Of a stretch of DNA of 64,000 nucleotides, positions 48,353 through 58,024 are shown one piece after another. Below the pieces are notes generated by a model. It made no database searches, was not told where the DNA came from, and worked only from the letters and a program-made list of their open reading frames with translations. A program made the translations under genes and the position numbers. The DNA is from Mesorhizobium sp. GbtcB19 (GTDB taxonomy: Bacteria > Pseudomonadota > Alphaproteobacteria > Rhizobiales > Rhizobiaceae). The stretch spans positions 248,001 to 312,000 of the forward strand of contig NZ_JAGXJY010000006.1 of assembly GCF_019091085.1 (NCBI RefSeq), given 5' to 3'. The first letter of the stretch is position 1. The number at the start of each line of letters is the position of its first letter.

Positions 48353-49945
48353 ATGCTGAAAAACATGCTGAAGGCGACGGTGTTCGCCACCACCATGGCT
48401 TTGTCCACGGGTGCCTTCTACACGCACGCCTTTGCCGAAACCGTTTACAACCGCGGTAGCGCCGCCGAGGCGGAGACGGTCGATCCGCACAAGACATCGA
48501 CGGTCTACGAAGCCGATATCATACGCGACCTGTTCCAGGGTCTGGTCATGCATGACCAGAAGACGAACCTCATTCCGGGCGCCGCCGAAAGCTGGACCGT
48601 GTCCGACGACGGCACTGTCTACACCTTCAAGCTGCGCAAGGACGGCCTCTGGTCGGATGGCAGCCCGGTGACGGCGGACGACTTCGTCTATTCGTTCCAT
48701 CGTCTGGAAGACCCGGCCACCGCCGCCGAATATGCCTCGATGCTCTATCCGGTGAAGGGCGCCGAGGACTTCAACACCAAGAAAGGCAGGGCCGAGGATA
48801 TGGGCGTGAAGGTGATCGACGCCAACACGCTTGAAGTCACGCTGAAGGCGCCGACGCCTTACTTCCTGGAGATGCTGACCCACCAGGCGACGTATCCGGT
48901 CAACAAGGCCTCCATTGACAAGCTCGGCGCCGACTGGATCAAGCCGGGCAAGCTGATCTCCAACGGCGCCTATACCCTGGCGGAGTGGGTTCCCAACGAT
49001 CATATGAAATTGGCGAAGAACCCGAAGTTCTGGGACGCCGCGAGCGTCAAGCTCGACGTGGTCAACTACATCCCGACCGAGGATCGCTCGTCGGCGATGA
49101 AGCGCTTCGAGGCTGGTGAACTCGACAGCTATGGTGACCTGCCGACCGAACAGCTCGCCGATCTCAAGACCAAATTCGGCGACCAGATCCGTGTCGGGCC
49201 ATATCTCGGCACCTATTATTATGCGGTCAAGACCGACAAGGCCCCTTGGGACAATGTCGAACTGCGCAACGCCATCTCGATGGCGATCGATCGCGACTTC
49301 CTGGCCGAGAAGGTCTGGCAGAACTCGATGCTGCCCGGCTATTCGATGGTGCCTCCTGGCATCGAGGGCTACACGCCGGCATTGGCCAAATACGCCGACA
49401 TGCCGCAGATCGACCGCGAGGATGCGGCCAAGAAGATCCTGGAAAAGCTGGGCTATACGCCGGAGCACCCGTTGAAGATGGAGATCCGCTACAATACCTC
49501 GGAGAACCATAAGAATACGGCGGTCGCTATCCAGGAACAGCTGAAGCCGCTCGGTATCGAGGTGACGCTGCTCAACACCGACACCAAGACCCATTACGGC
49601 TTCCTCGAGCAGAAGGGCAATTACGACGTCGCCCGCGCTGCCTGGATCGCCGACTACAAGGATCCGGAGACCTTCCTCGGCATCTCGCGCAAGGCGAGCG
49701 GCAACAACTACTCGAACTACAACAGCCCGGCCTACGAAGCCGCGATGGACAAGGCGGCCGCCGCCGGCGGCAAGCCGGAAGAGCGCATGAAGGACCTCGC
49801 CGCGGCCGAGCGCATCCTCGTCGACGACGTCGGCCAGATCCCGCTTCTCTACTACAGCTACCACGACATCGTTTCCTCGAAGCTGCATGGCTTCGACGAC
49901 AATGTGATGGACATTCATCCGTCCCGCTTCATCTCCAAGGACTGA
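48353..49945 (+). CDS. Oligopeptide ABC transporter, periplasmic binding protein
   Basis: 530 residues, SBP family 5 (OppA/DppA). Signal peptide at residues 1-28 (MLKNMLKATVFATTMALSTG ... HAFAE). The mature part shows the family's ETVDPHKTSTVYEADIIRDLFQGLV near residue 41, LRKDGLWSDGSPVTADDFVYSFHRL near 94 and ISNGAYTLAEWVPNDHMKLAKNPKFWD near 202. It binds peptides in the periplasm; the sequence most resembles OppA of the MppA/OppA group, but peptide length is not predictable. ATG 48353 has AGGGAGAGACTTC upstream. It heads an operon with two permeases and a fused double ATPase. A hairpin 17 bp after the stop likely stabilises this part of the mRNA. Confidence 0.92.
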   Translation: MLKNMLKATVFATTMALSTGAFYTHAFAETVYNRGSAAEAETVDPHKTSTVYEADIIRDLFQGLVMHDQKTNLIPGAAESWTVSDDGTVYTFKLRKDGLWSDGSPVTADDFVYSFHRLEDPATAAEYASMLYPVKGAEDFNTKKGRAEDMGVKVIDANTLEVTLKAPTPYFLEMLTHQATYPVNKASIDKLGADWIKPGKLISNGAYTLAEWVPNDHMKLAKNPKFWDAASVKLDVVNYIPTEDRSSAMKRFEAGELDSYGDLPTEQLADLKTKFGDQIRVGPYLGTYYYAVKTDKAPWDNVELRNAISMAIDRDFLAEKVWQNSMLPGYSMVPPGIEGYTPALAKYADMPQIDREDAAKKILEKLGYTPEHPLKMEIRYNTSENHKNTAVAIQEQLKPLGIEVTLLNTDTKTHYGFLEQKGNYDVARAAWIADYKDPETFLGISRKASGNNYSNYNSPAYEAAMDKAAAAGGKPEERMKDLAAAERILVDDVGQIPLLYYSYHDIVSSKLHGFDDNVMDIHPSRFISKD

Positions 49946-49962
49946 CAAGCAACCTTGGCCGT

Positions 49963-49992
49963 GCCGTCGCTCTCTTTTTGAGAGCGGCGGCT
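49963..49992 (+). terminator. Hairpin after the oligopeptide-binding protein gene
   Basis: GCCGTCGCTCTC pairs with GAGAGCGGCGGC around a TTTTT loop, with one mismatch and no T-run after it. Its place after the binding-protein gene and before the permeases fits an mRNA-stability or attenuation element rather than a full terminator. Confidence 0.5.
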
Positions 49993-50121
49993 ACGGTCTG
50001 TCGTCGTGCCGGGCCGAAAGTCGGGTTGGATTTTCGAGTGCCCCGGTGCGAAGATCAGAGATGCCAGCGCGCCACGGATCTTCGACTGGAGAGCTGTCGC
50101 CCTGGCTGAAGCGGGGCGCCG

Positions 50122-51045
50122 ATGCTGCGTTATGTCTTCCGGCGGCTGTTGACCGCCATCCCGACGCTTTTCGTCATCGTGACGGTGGCGTTCTTCCTGA
50201 TCCGCGTCGCCCCTGGCGGCCCGTTCAACCAGGAACGAGGCCTGAGCCCTGAGATCAAGGCCAATCTCGAAGCCCAGTTCGGCCTCAACGATCCGCTCTG
50301 GCTGCAATATGTCCACTATCTCGGCAATCTTTTGCGCGGCAATTTCGGCCCGAGCTACAATCTGCCGGATTTCACCGTCACCGAGCTCTTTGCCAAGGGC
50401 CTGCCGATCTCGATCCAGATCGGCACCTCGGCGCTGGTGCTGGCGCTGTTGCTGGGCTCCGTCCTCGGCACCATCGCGGCGCTCAACCAGAACAAAATAG
50501 CCGATTATTCGGTGATCGCCTTGGCCACCGCCGGCAGCACCATCCCGACCTTCGTCATCGCGCCGGTGATCCAGCTCGTCTTCGGGCTGTCCTGGAAGCT
50601 GTTGCCGATCGGCGGCTGGGGCGACGGCGCCTTGATCAACAAGGTCGGCCCGGTGCTGACGCTGGCCCTGCCGCAGATCGCCATTGTCGCTCGCCTGATG
50701 CGCGGCTCGATGATCGAAAGCCTGCGCTCACACCATATCCGCACCGCCCGCGCGCTCGGCCTCTCCGACTGGTCGGTGGTGGTCAAGCACGCGCTGCGCG
50801 GCGCCGTGCTGCCGATCGTCTCCTTCACCGGTCCGGCGGCCGCCGCCTTGCTTACCGGCTCGATCATTGTCGAGACCATCTTCTCCATTCCTGGCGTCGG
50901 CCGCTATTTCGTCGATGCCGCGCTCAACCGCGACTACACGCTGGTCATGGGCACCGTGGTGGTGATCGCGGTCTTCACCATCGTCTTCAACCTGATCGTC
51001 GATCTTCTCTATGCGGTCGTCGATCCGAGGGTGCGCTATGACTGA
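50122..51045 (+). CDS. Oligopeptide ABC transporter, permease (OppB type)
   Basis: 307 residues with six membrane helices. MLRYVFRRLLTAIPTLFVIVTVAFFLIRVAPGGPF is the typical OppB/DppB first helix and periplasmic start, and the ATPase-contact EAA loop is LRSHHIRTARALGLSDWSVVVKHALRGAVLPIV near residue 200. It pairs with the OppC-type permease, whose gene overlaps by 8 bp. ATG 50122 is used; it follows GGGGCGCCG, a weak site. The 176 bp before it hold the hairpin above and no gene. Confidence 0.92.
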   Translation: MLRYVFRRLLTAIPTLFVIVTVAFFLIRVAPGGPFNQERGLSPEIKANLEAQFGLNDPLWLQYVHYLGNLLRGNFGPSYNLPDFTVTELFAKGLPISIQIGTSALVLALLLGSVLGTIAALNQNKIADYSVIALATAGSTIPTFVIAPVIQLVFGLSWKLLPIGGWGDGALINKVGPVLTLALPQIAIVARLMRGSMIESLRSHHIRTARALGLSDWSVVVKHALRGAVLPIVSFTGPAAAALLTGSIIVETIFSIPGVGRYFVDAALNRDYTLVMGTVVVIAVFTIVFNLIVDLLYAVVDPRVRYD

Positions 51046-52162
51046 TCTCGCCGTCGCCGTGCCCGAGCCGATCGCCGGCCGTTCGCTCTGGGGCAATGCC
51101 TGGGCGCGGCTGAAGCGCAACCGCGCCGCCATGTTCAGCCTCTACTACCTGGCCTTCATCGCCGTCATCAGCGTGTTCGGCCCGATGCTCGTGCCGCACG
51201 AATACACCACCATCTACGGCGATTATGTGCGCATGCCGCCGAGCCTGTCGGCCTATCCGAAGCCCGACATGATCCAGGGCGCGCTGGGCGATGCCATCAA
51301 GCGCATGCGCGCCGACATCAAGGAATGGCACCAGGACGGCAACCGCGTCATCGTCACCGTCACGTCGACCAAGCCGATCGACGACCGCAACATCCGCTAT
51401 CTCGACCGTTCCGACGCCTTCGACGACACCAGGATCGAGAACAAGTCGGCGGACGGGCTCGAAGTGACGATGAGTTCGGCCATCAAGCAGCAATATTTCT
51501 ACTTCGGCACCGACAACACCGGCCGCGACCTGCTTTCGCGCACACTGATGGCCGGCCGCATCTCGCTGGCGATCGGCCTGCTTGCCGGCGTCGTCGCCGG
51601 CGTCATCGGCGTCATCTACGGCGCGACGGCCGGTTTCGCTGGCGGCCGGGTCGACGAGGTGATGATGCGCATCGTCGATGTGCTCTATTCGCTGCCTTTC
51701 ATCTTCTTCGTCATCATGCTGGTGGTGTTCTTCGGCCGCAACTTCGTGCTGATGTTCCTGGCCGTCGGCGCGGTGCTGTGGCTGGACATGGCGCGCATCG
51801 TGCGCGGCCAGGCGCTGTCGATCCGCAGACAGGAATATGTCCAGGCGGCGGAGGCGATGGGCGTCGGCCAGCGCGGCATCCTGTTGCGCCACGTCATTCC
51901 CAACCTGCTTGGACCGGTCGTCATCTACATGACGCTGCTGGTGCCGCAGGTCATCATCCTGGAGAGCTTCCTCTCCTTCCTCGGTCTCGGCGTGCAGGAG
52001 CCGATGACCAGCTGGGGCGTGCTGATCTCGGTCGGCGCCAAGAACATCGGCTACGCCAACTGGTTGCTTCTGTTCCCGGCTTTCTTCCTTGTCTCGACGC
52101 TGTTCGCCCTGAATTTCGTCGGCGACGGCCTGCGCGACGCGCTCGACCCGAAAGATCGATAA
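51038..52162 (+). CDS. Oligopeptide ABC transporter, permease (OppC type)
   Basis: 374 residues, longer than most OppC proteins because a soluble periplasmic insert of about 110 residues (roughly 60-160, FGPMLVPHEYTT to IKQQYFYFGTDNTGRD) follows the first helix, as in some OppC proteins of proteobacteria. The membrane domain has the LLSRTLMAGRISLAIGLLAG entry and the EAA loop IRRQEYVQAAEAMGVGQRGILLRHVIPNLLGPVVIY near 270. ATG 51038 overlaps the OppB stop by 8 bp; an earlier ATG at 51011 falls within OppB coding sequence. Confidence 0.9.
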   Translation: MTDLAVAVPEPIAGRSLWGNAWARLKRNRAAMFSLYYLAFIAVISVFGPMLVPHEYTTIYGDYVRMPPSLSAYPKPDMIQGALGDAIKRMRADIKEWHQDGNRVIVTVTSTKPIDDRNIRYLDRSDAFDDTRIENKSADGLEVTMSSAIKQQYFYFGTDNTGRDLLSRTLMAGRISLAIGLLAGVVAGVIGVIYGATAGFAGGRVDEVMMRIVDVLYSLPFIFFVIMLVVFFGRNFVLMFLAVGAVLWLDMARIVRGQALSIRRQEYVQAAEAMGVGQRGILLRHVIPNLLGPVVIYMTLLVPQVIILESFLSFLGLGVQEPMTSWGVLISVGAKNIGYANWLLLFPAFFLVSTLFALNFVGDGLRDALDPKDR

Positions 52163-52179
52163 AGATGGGGACCGCTGAC

Positions 52180-53796
<1,617 letters not shown>

Positions 53797-53823
53797 AGTC
53801 GGGCGAGCCCAACCGTGATCGGC

Positions 53824-54153
53824 TCACTGCGCGGAGGCACACCTTTGCTTCCGCGCCGCGCCGATCGCCTGCTGCTGTTGCTGCAGCCGTTCGATCTTCG
53901 CCGTTTCGCGATTGGCGACCGCCGTCTTCACCCGCTCGCCGCCGAGCAGCCATGTCGGCACGCTGGTGTTGGCGACCTTGCCGCGGGCGATCGCGGTGCG
54001 CGAAATATCGGTGGCCGTGTCGCCGAGTTCGCTGTTGAGCTCGGCGCAGCTCATCTTGTCGTATTTCGCCGGGCTGATCGACGCGACGGTCGACGAACAG
54101 CCAGCCGCCAGAAGCAGCACCATGGTCGAAAGGGATGTGGGCGTGAACTTCAT
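53824..54153 (-). CDS. Small lipoprotein of unknown function
   Basis: 109 residues from ATG 54153; the longer open frame upstream (to 54408) reads through unrelated sequence. A lipoprotein signal peptide is clear: MKFTPTSLSTMVLLLAAGCSS with lipobox LAAGC, Cys at residue 19. The mature part is 90 residues, mostly helical: KYDKMSCAELNSELGDTATDI resembles the short helical lipoproteins of alphaproteobacteria that start with a conserved Cys-Ala-Glu-Leu (MSCAELNSEL). The C-terminus is Gln/Lys/Arg-rich (IERLQQQQQAIGAARKQR), probably coiled. Likely anchored in a membrane facing the periplasm. No named family recognised. Confidence 0.72.
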   Translation of the reverse strand: MKFTPTSLSTMVLLLAAGCSSTVASISPAKYDKMSCAELNSELGDTATDISRTAIARGKVANTSVPTWLLGGERVKTAVANRETAKIERLQQQQQAIGAARKQRCASAQ

Positions 54154-54563
54154 TCTCTTGTTGGGTCGCTTCGCGGGGTCTGCGCCTGGTCGAACCAGGA
54201 CGGCCATTAGGTCAAAGTAAGGGCCGGCTGTCGAGCACAATGGGCGGCGGCCGTCGTTCCAACCCGTCGTTCGGTGCTGAAAGGTTAATGCGGGAAGGTG
54301 GACGGAGCCATGAATAACCGTCGACCTGAGGCTCCGGAAGCGCGTTGCGCTGGCGCAGTTCCGATGAAAGTATGTAACGGCTTTCCGTCTTAAGTTACGT
54401 AAAAACAAATGCTTAGAGAAGATTGGCGATTCTGTGAAACGTCGAACGCCCTAGATAATCTGCATTTCGTGCCATCGACCTGTCGGCGATGGCTGACGCC
54501 CAACCTCTTTAGACCTCGGATAGGTTTTGCCGATATTTTTCGGACAAAAGGAGCAGGAACGTC
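54154..54563. other. 410-bp intergenic region between lipoprotein and sensor kinase genes
   Basis: It carries the promoters of two divergent genes and repeat D (54355-54455). The AT-richer 54395-54440 part belongs to repeat D. The kinase gene is preceded by AAAAGGAGCAGGAACGTC. No coding frame in it looks real. Confidence 0.5.
54355..54455. repeat. RIME-like repeat, diverged copy D
   Basis: Follows copy A along its length with many substitutions: GCAGTTCC / TAAGTTACGT arms, CGGCTTTCCGTC, CGTAAAAACAAA, then GATTGGCGATTCTGTGAAACGTCGAACGCCCTAGA. Arm pairing is largely lost, so it is a decayed copy. Confidence 0.5.
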
Positions 54564-57002
54564 ATGACCGAAATCTGGCACTCACTCCTCGCCAATCTGG
54601 CTCTCGTCTCCATCCTGGTCGTCGCCTGGGACCTTGTGGCGGATTTTACCGGGCGTCTCCCACGGCTGATACAGTCGCTGCTTCTCGGCTTGGTCATGTG
54701 CGCGGGATCGATCATTTCCATGGCCACCGCGCTCAACGTCTCCGGTTTCGTCATCGACCTGCGCGCCGCCTTCATCGCCGCCGCCGCGTTCTTCGGCGGA
54801 TGGCCGGCCATGTTCGTAGCCACCATCGGCTCCGTCGCCTATCGCATCTATCTGGGCGGGCAGGGCGCCAATATCGGTGTCATGGGCATCCTGATCACCG
54901 CCATCGTCGGCATGGCCTGGTACCACGTCGTCGCGGTCCGCTCGCGCACCATGTTCGACATACTCGGCCTCGGCGTGTCGGTGGCGCTCGCCGGACTGAT
55001 CACGCTTCTGGTCATTCCCCAGCAGATACTCACCGGCTTCGTTCAGCAGAGCACCTTGCCGACCCTCGTGTTCCGTTTTCTCAGCACCTTCATCATAGGC
55101 GTCCTGCTCGACCGGCAGCAGCGGCGGCGCGATCTTGCAATGTCCAACATGGTCTACCGGGCCATGGTCCGCGAGCTGCCGGATTGCCTTAACGTGAAGG
55201 ATGTCGACGGCCGCTTCGTCGTTGCAAACCCGGCCACCGCCGAAATGGTGGGCGCCGCTTCGGTCGAGGACCTGATCGGCAAGACCGATTTCGATTTCTA
55301 TCCGAAGGAGGTGGCCGAGCGCTTCAGGCAGGATGAGACCGGCGCGCTGGAGGCCGGGCAGACGTCGCGCATCGATCAGCCCGCGCAATTCCCGGACGGC
55401 AGGCAGGGCTGGCTCTACACGTTGAAGGCGCCGTTCCGCGACGAGGCCGGCAAGACCGTCGGCGTCATCACCTACAATCGCGACATCACCGAGCAGAAGC
55501 GCAACGCGCAGCTCAAGAACGACTTCATCTCCACGGTCAGCCACGAACTGCGCACGCCGCTGACGTCCATCCGCGGCTCGCTCGGCCTCATCGCTGCCGG
55601 CGTCGCGGGCGAACTGCCGGCCAAGGCCGCCAACCTCGTCAACATCGCCCACAACAACAGCGAAAGGCTGGTTCTTCTCATCAACGACATCCTCGACATG
55701 GAGAAGATCGAATCGGGCGTGATCACCTTCAAGATCAAGCAGATGGCCGTCCGGCCGGTGCTGGAGCAGGCCATTGCCGCAAGCTCCAATTACATGGCCG
55801 AGAACAAGATCCGCATGGTGCTGGTCGATGATGCTCCGCGCGCCGAGGCCAATATCGACCCGGACCGCATGCATCAGGTAATGGCGAATCTGCTGTCGAA
55901 TGCAATCAAGTTCTCCGATCCCGGCGGCACCGTGATGGTGAAGCTCCAGCGTCGCGACCGCGACATGCTGCGCATCTCGGTGATCGATCAAGGCGCCGGC
56001 ATTCCGGAGGCGTTCCGCAGCCGCATATTCGGAAAGTTCGAGCAGGCGGATGCGTCGAGCACCCGCAAAAAGGGAGGCACCGGCCTGGGCTTGAGCATCG
56101 TCAGGACCATCGTCGAAAAGCTGGGCGGCGCCGTTTCCTTCGAAACCGAGGAAGGCAAAGGAACCTCGTTCCACGTCGACCTTGCCGAAGTGCAGAGGCA
56201 GGCCGAGAAGCCGGTGTTTGTCGAGCGCCGGGCGCGCAAACGCGATGATCGCTTGCGTGTCCTTATTTGCGAGGACGAGGCCGACGTCGCCGTGGTGATC
56301 GCAGCGCTTCTCGACGCGGATGGTTTTTCCAGCGACGTCGCCCCCGATATCGACACCGCCAAGGAGCTGCTGAGCTCTCGCGACTATGTGGCGCTGACGC
56401 TGGACATCAAGCTTGCCGGCGAATCCGGCATCAAGCTCTTCCATGACATCAGGGCATCACAGGCAAATTCCGATATCGCGGTCATCGTCATCTCCGCCGT
56501 CGCCGACGAGGCCAGGCGTTCGCTGAACGGCGCCGCCGTCGGCATCGTCGACTGGCTGGAGAAGCCGGTGGATTCGAAGCGGCTTCACGCCGCTCTCGCC
56601 AAGATCGTCGGCCGCAGGGTCGAGCCGAAGTCGCAGATTCTGCATGTCGAAGACGACGAGGGCGTGCTTGCGGTGATGTCGGAGGGGCTGGGTTCCGGCG
56701 TTTCGATCACCTCGGCGAGAACGCTGAAGGAGGCCCAGGAGGCGATCGCCCGCCATCGCTTCGATCTGGTCATCCTGGATATTGCGCTGCCGGATGGATC
56801 GGGGCTGGACCTGCTCACCGATCTGCCGCTCGAGACCGGGGTCATCGTGTTCTCGGCGGCGGAGCTCGATCAGAAACTCGGCGACCGGGTGCAGGCGATC
56901 ATGACCAAGACCAGGGCCTCCGAAATCGACGTCGCCAAGCTGGTCAAGAACATGCTGGCCTCGTCGCGCGACGGCGCCGCACTTGCCCATGCCAAGGAGT
57001 GA
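54564..57002 (+). CDS. Hybrid sensor histidine kinase with 5TM-LYT-like input and two receiver domains
   Basis: 812 residues. Residues 1-190 have five to six membrane helices resembling the LytS-type 5TM receptor (AAFFGGWPAMFVATIGS near 73 and GGQGANIGVMGIL near 97). A PAS domain follows (about 205-315, ELPDCLNVKDVDGRFVVANPATAEMVG). HisKA has the phospho-His327 in TVSHELRTPLTSI. The ATPase domain has NLLSNAIKFSDPGG near 440 and GTGLGLSIVRTIVEKLGG near 507. Two receivers follow: Asp614 in LTLDIK and Asp739 in VILDIALPDGSG. The second lacks the usual length after the Asp and ends soon after. It starts an operon of regulators and envelope genes and would pass phosphate to the receivers and possibly the HPt protein at 62.3 kb. 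The strong AAAAGGAG site supports ATG 54564. Confidence 0.9.
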   Translation: MTEIWHSLLANLALVSILVVAWDLVADFTGRLPRLIQSLLLGLVMCAGSIISMATALNVSGFVIDLRAAFIAAAAFFGGWPAMFVATIGSVAYRIYLGGQGANIGVMGILITAIVGMAWYHVVAVRSRTMFDILGLGVSVALAGLITLLVIPQQILTGFVQQSTLPTLVFRFLSTFIIGVLLDRQQRRRDLAMSNMVYRAMVRELPDCLNVKDVDGRFVVANPATAEMVGAASVEDLIGKTDFDFYPKEVAERFRQDETGALEAGQTSRIDQPAQFPDGRQGWLYTLKAPFRDEAGKTVGVITYNRDITEQKRNAQLKNDFISTVSHELRTPLTSIRGSLGLIAAGVAGELPAKAANLVNIAHNNSERLVLLINDILDMEKIESGVITFKIKQMAVRPVLEQAIAASSNYMAENKIRMVLVDDAPRAEANIDPDRMHQVMANLLSNAIKFSDPGGTVMVKLQRRDRDMLRISVIDQGAGIPEAFRSRIFGKFEQADASSTRKKGGTGLGLSIVRTIVEKLGGAVSFETEEGKGTSFHVDLAEVQRQAEKPVFVERRARKRDDRLRVLICEDEADVAVVIAALLDADGFSSDVAPDIDTAKELLSSRDYVALTLDIKLAGESGIKLFHDIRASQANSDIAVIVISAVADEARRSLNGAAVGIVDWLEKPVDSKRLHAALAKIVGRRVEPKSQILHVEDDEGVLAVMSEGLGSGVSITSARTLKEAQEAIARHRFDLVILDIALPDGSGLDLLTDLPLETGVIVFSAAELDQKLGDRVQAIMTKTRASEIDVAKLVKNMLASSRDGAALAHAKE

Positions 57003-57007
57003 CGATC

Positions 57008-57382
57008 ATGCCGGCACGGATCCTCTATGTGGATGACGAGGACGACATCCGCGAAATCGCCCAGATGTCGCTGGAGCTCGACCCGGAATTCGAGGTGCGG
57101 TCGAGCGCCTCGGGCACGGAGGCGCTGACCGATGCCGCCGATTGGCGGCCGGACCTCATTCTGCTCGATGTGATGATGCCGGATATGGACGGGCCGGAAA
57201 CGCTGAAGCGCCTGGCCGATTCGCCGCTGACGGCCTCGATACCTGTGGTGTTCATCACCGCGCGCACCCAGACGCATGAGGTTGAGCGCTATCTCGCCAT
57301 GGGAGCTGTCGGCGTCATCGCCAAGCCCTTCGACCCGTTGGCGCTTGCCGGCGAAGTCAGGAAGCTGCTGTTGGCCGCCTGA
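57008..57382 (+). CDS. Single-domain response regulator (CheY-like), first
   Basis: 124 residues from ATG 57008, with AAGGAG nine bases upstream within the kinase gene; the start is 6 bp after the kinase stop. Only a receiver domain: acidic pocket DDEDD near 9-13, phospho-Asp54 in LLDVMMPDMDG, Thr in FITARTQ near 84 and Lys in VIAKPFDP near 106. No output domain, so it acts as a phosphate shuttle or by protein contact. Close partner of the hybrid kinase by position. Confidence 0.9.
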   Translation: MPARILYVDDEDDIREIAQMSLELDPEFEVRSSASGTEALTDAADWRPDLILLDVMMPDMDGPETLKRLADSPLTASIPVVFITARTQTHEVERYLAMGAVGVIAKPFDPLALAGEVRKLLLAA

Positions 57383-57557
57383 CGTGCCGTGGGGCTGGGA
57401 AGAAGCTTGTCGGCAAGGTGAATATGGCGTTTACGCCTCCTATACCATGCCCCGATATTCATCTACTGATTGTACCCGAAATGCGGCTGCCGCGAATCGC
57501 TTTTATCTATGATCGCGCGGCATTGGCCGGCGTGCATGTTCGCGCGGGCCTTGTCTG

Positions 57558-57584
57558 AATGAACCGCTTTGGCGGATGTCGGTT
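57558..57584. promoter_or_regulatory. TGAACCG-N13-CGGTTCA palindrome upstream of the second response regulator
   Basis: Perfect 7-bp arms (57558-57564, 57578-57584) with an inner CCGC-TTTG-GCGG hairpin, in the 252-bp gap that separates the first receiver gene from the second. It may be an operator or leader hairpin giving the downstream genes their own control. Confidence 0.4.
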
Positions 57585-57634
57585 CATATTTGGATTTCTC
57601 CGGGGGGCACGAGGCATAAACCGGAGCAGGACTG

Positions 57635-58024
57635 GTGGTTGGAGCAAAGGCAAGAGTTCTGATCTGCGATGACGATCCCTTGTTGCTCGAGCTGATGGAA
57701 TTCAGGCTGAGGGCGAAAGGGTACGAGGTCGACAAGGCCATGGACGGGGCCGAGGCGATCTCGAAGGCGCAGGACGGCCCCGACATCATCGTGCTCGACG
57801 CGATGATGCCAAAGGCGGACGGCATCGAGGTGCTGGCCCGCATCAAGGGCGATCCGGCCCTGTCTGAAACGCCAGTTGTCATGCTGACCGCGCGCAAGGC
57901 CGAGAAGGACATCGTCTCCGCCCTGGAAAAGGGAGCCGACGACTACCTGGTCAAGCCGTTCATTCCCGAGGAGCTTTTGGCCCGGCTCGCGCGCCTGATC
58001 GCCCGCAAGAGCGGGAAGCGCTGA
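57635..58024 (+). CDS. Single-domain response regulator (CheY-like), second
   Basis: 129 residues from GTG 57635, with GGAG nine bases upstream. Receiver domain only: CDDDP near 11-15, phospho-Asp55 in IVLDAMMPKADG, Thr in MLTARKAEKD near 85 and Lys in DDYLVKPFIPEEL near 107, where the DDYLVKPF form resembles OmpR-type receivers but no DNA-binding tail is present. It shares one base with the start of the TPR-barrel gene (TGATG), so translation of the two is coupled. This makes it likely that this receiver regulates the polysaccharide machinery directly. Confidence 0.9.
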   Translation: MVGAKARVLICDDDPLLLELMEFRLRAKGYEVDKAMDGAEAISKAQDGPDIIVLDAMMPKADGIEVLARIKGDPALSETPVVMLTARKAEKDIVSALEKGADDYLVKPFIPEELLARLARLIARKSGKR

